DNA of 64,000 nt, taken from assembly GCA_023229505.1 (NCBI GenBank), contig JALNZD010000007.1, positions 57,830 through 121,829 of the forward strand. Reading direction: 5' to 3'. A model generated the notes under the pieces. That model searched no databases. It worked only from the letters and a program-made list of their open reading frames with translations, and was not told the origin of the DNA. The stretch is from Bacteroidales bacterium (lineage in GTDB: Bacteria; Bacteroidota; Bacteroidia; Bacteroidales; JAGOPY01). Position numbers and translations under genes: made by a program. Positions 7,821 to 15,465 of the stretch are shown piece after piece (position 1 is the stretch's first letter; each line of letters opens with the position of its first letter).

Positions 7821-10800
7821 ATGAAATCAATCCCTATTATTATTCTCCTGTTGGTCTTTATGATCATCAACCTCACCCCGGCAGGCGCTCAAAAAACGAT
7901 GAAACTTCAAAAGGCAGTCTATTCCGACAAGACTCCTCCCCTGCGGGAAATGGAACTCTTTGAGCCTGGTCCTCGCGACCGGAGCTGGAAAGATGGCATC
8001 ATCCGGAATGAAGATTCGGAAAGGGAATTCAATGATAATCCTCAACCTCTTCCGGTTGGGAATGATCCGGTTTTGCAGGATTTTTTCGGGAACCGGGCCG
8101 GCAATGAGATTATTTCCAATTTTGAAGGCGTGGGTAACCTGAACTCGGTCTATCCTCCGGATACTGAAGGAGATGTGAGCCCCGACCATTACTTCCAGAT
8201 GATCAACCTTTCATTCCAGATTTTCGACAAACAGGGCAATTCCCTTTATGGTCCTGCCGATAACCGCACCCTGTGGAATGGGTTTATCGGTTCATGGACC
8301 AGTACCAACGACGGAGATCCTGTTATTCTGTACGATGAACAGGCCGACCGTTGGGTTGCAACCCAGTTTGCCATCAACACACCTGACGGGACTTACTGGG
8401 AACTTGTGGCTGTTACGGAAACGGGTGATCCGCTGGGATCATGGTTCCGGTATGCTTTCCAGTTTCCGGTTTTTAACGACTACCCAAAAATGGGAATATG
8501 GCCCGATGGGTATTACTTTTCTTTCAATATGTTCGGCGGTGATTACCGCCGGGCTGCCGTTTGTGCGCTTGAAAGAGATGCCATGCTGGTCGGCGATTCA
8601 AATGCCCGGATGATCCTGTTTGATATGCCAGACGGAAGCGAGCCGTGGAGCCTGTTGCCGGCCGATTTCGACGGCACTCCTCCACCTGACGGAACGCCGG
8701 ACTATTTTGCTTATGCTATGGATGATGCTTATGGCAGTGGGGATTACCTGAGCATCTGGGCTTTCAGGTCCGATTGGGAAAATCCTGAAAATTCGACCTT
8801 TGAAGAAGTTACAAAGCTGAACACAGAGCCTTTTAATTCCTGGTTCTGCGATGCTTCACTGGGGTCTTGCATTCCCCAGCCTGATGGCGGGCCGAACCTG
8901 GAAGCCCTGTCCGACCGGTTGATGTACCGCCTGCAATACCGTAATTTCGGGGATTACCAGGTCATGGTCACCAACCATACCGTGAATGCCGATGGGAACG
9001 GCCATGCCGGGATCAGGTGGTACGAAATGAGGGATCTCAATGATGGCAATGGATGGTTTATTTACCAGCAGGGCACCTATGCTCCCGATGAACATCATCG
9101 GTGGATGGGTAGTGTGGCAATGAACGGCAAGGGTTATATTGCGTTGGGTTTCAGCATTGTAAGCGGGACCAAATATCCATCGATCTGCTATACCGGCCGT
9201 AGCCCGAATGACCCGTTAGGCCAGATGACTTTCTACGAAGAAGAGATCATGGCAGGATCAGGAGTCCAGACCGGACCGGCCGCCCGCTGGGGCGATTACA
9301 GCATGATGTCAATTGATCCGGTAGATGATACCACGTTCTGGTTCACGACCGAATATGTCAAACAGACCGGCCAGGTGAGCTGGCGCACCCGCATCGCAGG
9401 ATTCACGATGGTGGAGGATCACATCTCCCCTGCTGAAGTGAATGACCTGGCTGCTCTTGCCAACACTACCAATTCTATCACCCTGCAGTGGACTGCCTCC
9501 GGGGATAATGGCATTTCCGGTACAGCTTTCTTATATGATATCCGTTATTCCACAGAATCCATTACGCCTGAAAACTTTGAAGCGGCCATTCAGGCTGAAA
9601 ATGAGCCATCGCCTGCAGAAGCCGGCAATACCGAATCATTCACCATAAAAGACCTGGATTTCTCAACAAGGTATTATTTCGCAATGAAAGTCCGCGATAG
9701 GCAGTTTAATTTTTCCGGTCTTTCCAATATAGTGCAGGCAACAACACCGGGCTCCCCGGAGATAGCGGTCCAGGAAACCGCAATAGAGCAGAAACTGTTC
9801 CCGGGTTCTATGGGGACACGTGATTATAACATTGAAAACACAGGCGCCAGTGATATCTATTTCAGGATTTTGAAAGATACGGTCAATAGCAGGGGGCAAG
9901 GGGATATCCGCGGTATCTATGAAAATTCCACTAATGCGGTCAGCGGTCTGGCTTGGGTCGGGAATGAATTACTGATGATCGATATGCAGAAGAATTACCT
10001 CTTTCATTACGATACTGCAATGCAGCAACTCACCGATACTGTGATTATCCATAGCAGTCCTTACGGCCTGGTTTGGGATGGGGAGAATCTTTGGATCGGC
10101 GATAAAAATGGCCATGTCCTGGAATATACGCTGGATGGAATTCCAACCGGTGCTTCTTTTAACTGTCCGACAGCAAGTTACTCATCACTGGCCTGGGATG
10201 GCGAATATTTCCTGACCAACTTCATCCTGGAAAGTGATCCGGTAATTTATCGAATTGATGAAACCGGCGAGGTGATCAGCAGCTTTAAAACCGACCTTGA
10301 CCACATGAGAATCTGGCAACTCACCTGGGCGGATGAGCATTTGTTCAGTGGGGAGGTCTGGTTTACGAACAACAGTGGGGTGATCGGGCAGATTAAACTG
10401 GAAGATGGTACCGGAAATCTGATAAAGCAATTCCCGGCCCCGGCCAGTGTGTCGTATGCCATCACCCATGATCATTCTGACCTTTGGTATGGGAAAACCG
10501 GAGGGATACTTTACCGGATTGATGATGGGATTGATGAGGTTAACTGGCTAAAGGTCGATCCGGAAATTTCAGCTATACCGGCAGGTTCCGTGAACGGGAT
10601 CAATCTCCGCTTTGATGCAGGTATGTTTGATGAAGGAAACCATCATGCAAACATGATTATTCTAAGCAATGATGAAGACGAGCCTGAAATCAGGGTCCCG
10701 GTGGATATGCTGGTGACCGGCATATCGATCGGTCCCGATACCAGTTTCTGCGGCCATCTATCAATAATGCTCGATGCCGGCGAAGGATTTGCAGGCTACC

Positions 10801-11219
10801 TGTGGTCGGATGGCTCCACCGGGCAGACCAACGAGGTGGATTCGACCCTTTATGGCATTGGCTTCGCCACCTTCTGGGTAGACGTAACCGACCTGGGCGG
10901 TACGATAAAAAGGGACTCCATCTCAATTAATTTCTTTGACTGCACAAGCATTTTTGAGTTTGCATCCGGGCTGAAGGTGACCGTTTATCCCAACCCTAAT
11001 CGCGGCACTTTCAATATCCGCGCAGAAGGGCTGAACGGAACGCTGAGTTTGAGCATTTCCGACATGACAGGAAAGATGATATGGCAGCGAGAGATGACAT
11101 CTCAGAGTGAGCCGGCGAAAGAAATTACTGTTGACCTGACCTCACATCCCAAAGGCCATTACTTGCTGCGGCTTTCCAGCGGAGAAGGGATAAAGGTGGA
11201 GAAGGTGGTGGTTTATTAA
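7821..11219 (+). CDS. Large secreted protein with fibronectin type III domain and T9SS sorting domain
   Basis: The 1132-residue protein starts with a signal peptide (hydrophobic IIILLLVFMIINL, ending near GAQ). The first about 530 residues form an unassigned, tryptophan- and aspartate-rich extracellular domain. Residues about 535-645 form a fibronectin type III domain (SPAEVNDLAAL... then RYYFAMKVRDRQ). A beta-propeller-like segment (LAWVGNELLMIDMQ, LVWDGENLWIGD repeats) spans about 705-880. The end is a T9SS type A sorting domain with VYPNPNRGTFNI, SDMTGKMI and a basic last strand. Base composition rises sharply here against the preceding operon. Substrate unknown. Confidence 0.85.
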   Translation: MKSIPIIILLLVFMIINLTPAGAQKTMKLQKAVYSDKTPPLREMELFEPGPRDRSWKDGIIRNEDSEREFNDNPQPLPVGNDPVLQDFFGNRAGNEIISNFEGVGNLNSVYPPDTEGDVSPDHYFQMINLSFQIFDKQGNSLYGPADNRTLWNGFIGSWTSTNDGDPVILYDEQADRWVATQFAINTPDGTYWELVAVTETGDPLGSWFRYAFQFPVFNDYPKMGIWPDGYYFSFNMFGGDYRRAAVCALERDAMLVGDSNARMILFDMPDGSEPWSLLPADFDGTPPPDGTPDYFAYAMDDAYGSGDYLSIWAFRSDWENPENSTFEEVTKLNTEPFNSWFCDASLGSCIPQPDGGPNLEALSDRLMYRLQYRNFGDYQVMVTNHTVNADGNGHAGIRWYEMRDLNDGNGWFIYQQGTYAPDEHHRWMGSVAMNGKGYIALGFSIVSGTKYPSICYTGRSPNDPLGQMTFYEEEIMAGSGVQTGPAARWGDYSMMSIDPVDDTTFWFTTEYVKQTGQVSWRTRIAGFTMVEDHISPAEVNDLAALANTTNSITLQWTASGDNGISGTAFLYDIRYSTESITPENFEAAIQAENEPSPAEAGNTESFTIKDLDFSTRYYFAMKVRDRQFNFSGLSNIVQATTPGSPEIAVQETAIEQKLFPGSMGTRDYNIENTGASDIYFRILKDTVNSRGQGDIRGIYENSTNAVSGLAWVGNELLMIDMQKNYLFHYDTAMQQLTDTVIIHSSPYGLVWDGENLWIGDKNGHVLEYTLDGIPTGASFNCPTASYSSLAWDGEYFLTNFILESDPVIYRIDETGEVISSFKTDLDHMRIWQLTWADEHLFSGEVWFTNNSGVIGQIKLEDGTGNLIKQFPAPASVSYAITHDHSDLWYGKTGGILYRIDDGIDEVNWLKVDPEISAIPAGSVNGINLRFDAGMFDEGNHHANMIILSNDEDEPEIRVPVDMLVTGISIGPDTSFCGHLSIMLDAGEGFAGYLWSDGSTGQTNEVDSTLYGIGFATFWVDVTDLGGTIKRDSISINFFDCTSIFEFASGLKVTVYPNPNRGTFNIRAEGLNGTLSLSISDMTGKMIWQREMTSQSEPAKEITVDLTSHPKGHYLLRLSSGEGIKVEKVVVY

Positions 11220-11223
11220 AAGT

Positions 11224-11335
11224 AACGAAGTAACGATATAGCGATGTAGCGATGTAATGAAGGGTAAGGTAGATGTACCAGGTCCTTCGCTACATCGTTA
11301 CTTCGTTACATCGCTACTTCGCTACATCATGAACC
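11224..11335. repeat. Hairpin array of 8-9 base words (GTAACGAAGTAACGA / TCGCTACATCGTTAC type)
   Basis: The left half repeats variants of GTAACGA, TAGCGATG and the right half repeats their complements (CGCTACATCG, TTACTTCG, CGCTACTTCG). The two halves can pair into one long imperfect hairpin between the convergent genes ending at 11219 and 11340, so it may serve as a bidirectional terminator. A similar array lies at 13025-13130. Confidence 0.7.
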
Positions 11336-11339
11336 ATCC

Positions 11340-12839
11340 TTAATGAATAATTTTCTCAACGGATTGTTTATTCCCAGATGATATCAAAAGGAAAAACACC
11401 CCATTTTCAAGCTCCCTGAGATCAAGCCGGTAAGGCAATTGACCGGGTAGAACCGATTTTTCTGACAGTATTCTTCCTGATAAATCTGATAAAACAATTA
11501 TCAGATGATCTTCAAATTCCACAGGATCTACCTCAATCATAAGGTAGTCATTTGACGGTACCGGGTATATCCTTACCGGCAATTGTTCCTCCTCATTTAT
11601 GCCTGTAGGAATTAAATAAGGGCTTCCCCATTCTTCATTACCTTTCAAATAATAGTCGAGATACTGGCAGGGCATACAATAGTATTCATCACTGAATGAA
11701 AACCAGTAACTTCCCAATCCTTCAATATATCTTGTATAAGAAGACCACATTGGCTCATAGCAGGTATCCGGAGGAATATAACCGTAATAGATCACGTAAG
11801 GATAATCGATCCATTTCCTGCCAAAGTACGATGACTCTTCAAAGTACATACTCATATCATAAAAACCATCATCCCCGGTCCAGATTGTTTCAGTCGGCAG
11901 ATGACCGCCGGCAACATACGCACCGAGGTCAGTATATGCCTCAACAACTGTATCATATTCCACCTCAGACGTTCCTTCAGGGCCGACATTCCACCTGATC
12001 GAACTCATCTCATAAAAAACGGTATCCTGGTCATCAGAATAATATTTATCCAGGACTTCGAAAATCTCATACATGATGCCGATGACGTAGCTGTAAACTT
12101 CACTGCTCCGATGGAAAATATCCCCAATTTCATAATCATATACCTCTCCATAAGTCATCAACCCGGTGCCGATAACCGTATCGGGTGTGGTGATACCGGT
12201 CAGTTCATAAGTATCATATGTCTCATAAGGAAAGAAATCCCGGAAATTAAAAGTCCTGACAAGCCCGTGATTTTTACTCAGGATCAGGGAATCAATTCCG
12301 AAATCAATGACCTTAACACTATCGGTAAACCCCATGAAACTCATGGTATCATAACGGGTTACCGTTGCCATGGTATCGGATCCGAAAATTACACCAATAT
12401 CAATAAAACACCATGAATCTCCAGGCATTGCAGAGGTTTTCACAAGTAAGGTGTCAATGATATGATATGGCCATCCGGAATCATCACAAAGCCCGTAGAG
12501 CAGATTATCACCATTGGGTTTAACCAGGAGCTTCAGTCCCATCCAGGAAGGACCGTCGGGTTGGAAGCACCAGTCGTACTCATCGTAAAAATACCTGAAA
12601 ATGGCCTGATGATTATACCATTCCGTCCCTTCTTCGGTCACTACAGATGAATCAAGTCTAAGTGCAACCACAGACGGATTCCATGATTCAAGCTGGTGAT
12701 AAAAATACACGGCATCCTGCCGGAAGCATTGATAATCCTGCGGTTGCTGTGCAATGGACGATTTCCCGGCGATTAATCCGATGAGAAGAATGATTAGGCA
12801 GACCCGTCCGATCTGAAAATACGTGGTATGAGTTTTCAT
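11340..12839 (-). CDS. Secreted protein of unknown function with T9SS sorting domain
   Basis: The 499-residue protein has a signal peptide (LIILLIGLIAGKSSIAQ) and a C-terminal T9SS type A sorting domain (VRIYPVPSNDYLMIEV, then LSDLSGRIL and LENGVFFLLIS). The middle is rich in Tyr, Asp and Trp with no recognised enzyme motif; it carries an unusual number of YDTM/YDTY-like stretches. It is convergent with the preceding T9SS gene across the hairpin array. Probably a cell-surface or released protein (T9SS), role unknown. Confidence 0.8.
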   Translation of the reverse strand: MKTHTTYFQIGRVCLIILLIGLIAGKSSIAQQPQDYQCFRQDAVYFYHQLESWNPSVVALRLDSSVVTEEGTEWYNHQAIFRYFYDEYDWCFQPDGPSWMGLKLLVKPNGDNLLYGLCDDSGWPYHIIDTLLVKTSAMPGDSWCFIDIGVIFGSDTMATVTRYDTMSFMGFTDSVKVIDFGIDSLILSKNHGLVRTFNFRDFFPYETYDTYELTGITTPDTVIGTGLMTYGEVYDYEIGDIFHRSSEVYSYVIGIMYEIFEVLDKYYSDDQDTVFYEMSSIRWNVGPEGTSEVEYDTVVEAYTDLGAYVAGGHLPTETIWTGDDGFYDMSMYFEESSYFGRKWIDYPYVIYYGYIPPDTCYEPMWSSYTRYIEGLGSYWFSFSDEYYCMPCQYLDYYLKGNEEWGSPYLIPTGINEEEQLPVRIYPVPSNDYLMIEVDPVEFEDHLIIVLSDLSGRILSEKSVLPGQLPYRLDLRELENGVFFLLISSGNKQSVEKIIH

Positions 12840-12939
12840 GATCTGGAATTATAATCCTCATAAAATTAAGAAATTAAAATTTAGATAATCAAAGAGCTTC
12901 AATATTAATTATGGCTATCGATTTATTAAAATTTAGCAT

Positions 12940-13130
12940 TATATCGTGATCATACTCCGCGAAACTCTGTGTGTCCTCAGTGGAACTCTGCGAAACTTTC
13001 GTATTATTTTAAGTTATACAGAGTTCCGGTAAGAAGTTGCGATGTAACGATGTAAAAATATAACCATATCTGTGAAACTTCGTTACGTCGCTACCTCGTT
13101 ACGTCGCTACCTCGTTAATTCGATACATCA
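12940..13130. repeat. Word-repeat arrays (ACTCTGCGAAACT and TTACGTCGCTACCTCG types)
   Basis: This intergenic stretch holds two word families. At 12957-13030 the words CGCGAAACTCTGTGTG, GGAACTCTGCGAAACT and ACAGAGTTCC recur in both orientations. At 13032-13128 GCGATGTAACGATGTAA is answered by TCGTTACGTCGCTACC units that partly pair with it, overlapping the 3' end of the thioesterase gene. It is the same style of repeat as at 11224 and could fold in transcripts from either side. Confidence 0.6.
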
Positions 13131-13867
13131 TAATCAAACCTCGTCCTGAAAATAGCCTTGCCATCTTCCTGCCTTGTCCCCTGGATATATTGCGAATGAT
13201 CACGGGAAGGCCCGGAGGATATCTGTATGGTTTCATCCGTCAGCACTTCCGACAGGTAGTTGATAACCATGGAACTTATCCGGTGGGCCCGGTGCCATTC
13301 CGCCGGCAGTGCATCAATGCACCAGTCAATATACCGGATATTGTTTACATGCCCATGCTGGTCGACCTCGCTGAACCGCACTTTCCGGGATTCAGTGGCG
13401 GAAATTTCTTTCAGCGCTAACAGGAAAGGCGGATTTTTATCCAGAATATCCTGGTGGGTTGCCAGGTGGAGGATCGGCTTGACGATATCGACATTTTTAG
13501 GGCGACGGGTGGTCAGATCAAGGATCATCCAGGAAGAAGTTGCTGCCCCGATGACTGTGCCGTCGCTGTTCGTGATCCTGAAATCCCTGAATGCAAAGAG
13601 CCTGTCAATTCCTTTGGGCCAGGTTTCAACGGTGATGGTCTGCCCCCACTCGGGATAACCGACCATCCGGATCATCAGGCTGACAATTACCCAGAATTCA
13701 TTGCGCTTTCTGGCATCTTCATAACCAAAACCAAGATGATTAGCGTGTCTCCATGCTGATTCCTGCAGGTAGTTGGCGATAGCTGACATTTTGATATGGC
13801 CGTTCAGGTCGGTGTCATACCAGTTTACAAGGTATTCTTCCTTCCAGATCTTTTGAAGGTTTATCAT
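13115..13867 (-). CDS. Acyl-ACP thioesterase
   Basis: A 250-residue double hot-dog protein of the Acyl-ACP_TE family. The N-terminal hot dog has the YLVNWYDTDLNGHIKMSAIA strand-turn, and the second hot dog has SEVDQHGHVNNIRYIDW, with the D..HGHVNN pattern that contributes the catalytic Asn/His region in this family. It hydrolyses acyl-ACP to free fatty acid and ACP, ending chain growth in the cytosol. Monocistronic as far as visible; its last codons run into a word-repeat array, so the C-terminus (RFDYDVSN) may have been rewritten by the repeat. Confidence 0.85.
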   Translation of the reverse strand: MINLQKIWKEEYLVNWYDTDLNGHIKMSAIANYLQESAWRHANHLGFGYEDARKRNEFWVIVSLMIRMVGYPEWGQTITVETWPKGIDRLFAFRDFRITNSDGTVIGAATSSWMILDLTTRRPKNVDIVKPILHLATHQDILDKNPPFLLALKEISATESRKVRFSEVDQHGHVNNIRYIDWCIDALPAEWHRAHRISSMVINYLSEVLTDETIQISSGPSRDHSQYIQGTRQEDGKAIFRTRFDYDVSN

Positions 13868-13931
13868 GGAGTTGGTAAAGATTTATTTAAAGGCAAAATT
13901 AGCAAAAGAGATGGCATCCCCGGAAAACATT

Positions 13932-13970
13932 AAAAAACCCCGGAAAACTCGCTTGAATGAGCCTCCGGGG
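13932..13970 (-). terminator. Rho-independent terminator of the yceI-like gene
   Basis: Read on the minus strand, a stem CCCCGGA...TCCGGGG is followed directly by a run of T (TTTTTT). An inner CTC/GAG pair extends the stem. It lies about 35 bases after the stop of the gene at 14004-14585. Confidence 0.8.
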
Positions 13971-14003
13971 TGATCGAATATATTGAGATATTGAGGTGCT
14001 ATT

Positions 14004-14585
14004 CTATATTTTCGACAGCTCTATATCTACTGTCACCTCAATGGTTTCGGCAATATTTTTTACTACCGCACCAGGAATTTTTATATTATAATCGGCAGGC
14101 TTTACATTGAATTTACTGGTGCCGTGTATTTTATCACCGGACTTGACCGTAAATGTCCCTTTTTCACTGATGTTCTTCGTCACCCCGTGTATGGTCATAT
14201 CTCCTTCTATCAAGGCATCATAGATGCCTCCCTTTGAAAAATTAATCGCTGATAAATTCGTGATCTTCCCCTTGAAAGTTGAGTTGGGGAATTTATCACT
14301 CTCCAGGTAATTTTCGTTGAAATGTTCCTGCATCAATGCCTTCGGAAACTGAAAAGACTTTATAAGGATCTTGCAGACTATGTCGCCTGTTTGGGTGTCC
14401 AGGACGGCATTTACCTGTTCATTGACTGCCTTGATGGTTTCCATCGGCGTTTCGGAATAGAACATAATGTTTCCGTTCTTGGTCATGTATTTCTGGGCAT
14501 GAACACTAATAGAACTAACCAGTCCAATTAGTAAAATAGCTATGATCTTGATTGAAAGTTTTATGAGTTTTGCAGTAGTATTCAT
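14004..14585 (-). CDS. YceI family secreted protein
   Basis: The 193-residue protein has a signal peptide (IIAILLIGLVSSISVHAQ) and a YceI-like domain: SGNIMFYSETPMETIKA replaces the usual opening, followed by KSFQFPKALMQEHFNENYLESDKFP, FKGKITNLS, GDMTIHGVTK and a final IPGAVVKNIAETIEVTV strand. YceI domains are lipocalin-like and bind isoprenoid or other lipids in the periplasm. It follows the LytTR regulator on the same strand by about 100 bases, and a clear terminator ends it. A paralogue lies at 18389. Confidence 0.85.
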   Translation of the reverse strand: MNTTAKLIKLSIKIIAILLIGLVSSISVHAQKYMTKNGNIMFYSETPMETIKAVNEQVNAVLDTQTGDIVCKILIKSFQFPKALMQEHFNENYLESDKFPNSTFKGKITNLSAINFSKGGIYDALIEGDMTIHGVTKNISEKGTFTVKSGDKIHGTSKFNVKPADYNIKIPGAVVKNIAETIEVTVDIELSKI

Positions 14586-14687
14586 GGTGTTTTTGTTTTA
14601 AATGATGACGCAAAGTAAAGCCAAATCTACACCCTGAAACAAATGATTGTTGGTGAACGGGGAGTTTAAGGGGATGAACGGGAAAAA

Positions 14688-15449
14688 CTACCATCTCCCT
14701 CTCAGCCAATCCCTGAATTCAGCTGAGCGCTCGGTGCTGGTGATGGATTCGAGATCACAAGGAGGCTTCAGCCTTATTTTGATCCTGGCTTTGGAATAGG
14801 TTATCATGGTCTCGATTGATTCCAGGCTTATGATGAAAGCCCGGTTAATACGGAAAAACCGCTCCGGATCAAGCTGTTTCTCAAGCTGGTCAAGGCTGAG
14901 GTCCATCGGGTGCCGGTCCTTAGTAAAGGAAACAGCAAATACAATCTTCTCTTCAATATAAAAATAGGCAATGTCTTTTACTTCAACCACCTTGATTTGC
15001 TGTCCTATCCTGATCATTAACCGTTTGAGATAGTCTTTCCCTGATTTGCCAATCATCGAGGTCAAAAGGGCAAGGTCGATCTTAGGTGATGACAGCTGAA
15101 TTTTTCTGAATTTTCGGATGGCTTCGGCCAGCTCGGTTTTCTTGATAGGTTTCAGTAAGTAATCGATGCTGTTGACCTTGAATGCCTGTAGAGCATATTG
15201 ATCATAAGCTGTTGTGAAAATAACCGGGCAAAATATAGTAATCTCCTTAAAAATTTCAAAACTTAATCCATCTGCCAGGTGGATATCTGAAAGTATCAGG
15301 TCGGGTTCAGTATGGGCATGGAACCAATCTACTGCAGATGAAATACTGTCAAGTATTTCCAGGACAATAATTTCCGGATCGATTTCTTCTGCCAGCTTCT
15401 TCAGCCGTTGGGCCGAAGCAGGTTCGTCTTCTATGATCAGGAGTTTCAT
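14688..15449 (-). CDS. LytTR-family response regulator
   Basis: The 253-residue protein has an N-terminal receiver domain with the acid pair E7-D8, the phosphoacceptor D55 in ILSDIHLADG, and the TTAYDQYALQAF switch region, followed by a lysine in LLKPIKKTEL. The C-terminal about 100 residues form a LytTR DNA-binding domain (IRIGQQIKVVEVKDIAYFYIEEKIVF, FRINRAFIISLESI). It directly follows the sensor kinase gene by 16 bases and is its evident partner. DNA targets are unknown; the flanking YceI genes are the first candidates. Confidence 0.9.
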   Translation of the reverse strand: MKLLIIEDEPASAQRLKKLAEEIDPEIIVLEILDSISSAVDWFHAHTEPDLILSDIHLADGLSFEIFKEITIFCPVIFTTAYDQYALQAFKVNSIDYLLKPIKKTELAEAIRKFRKIQLSSPKIDLALLTSMIGKSGKDYLKRLMIRIGQQIKVVEVKDIAYFYIEEKIVFAVSFTKDRHPMDLSLDQLEKQLDPERFFRINRAFIISLESIETMITYSKARIKIRLKPPCDLESITSTERSAEFRDWLRGRW

Positions 15450-15465
15450 GGAGTAATGTTATTGG

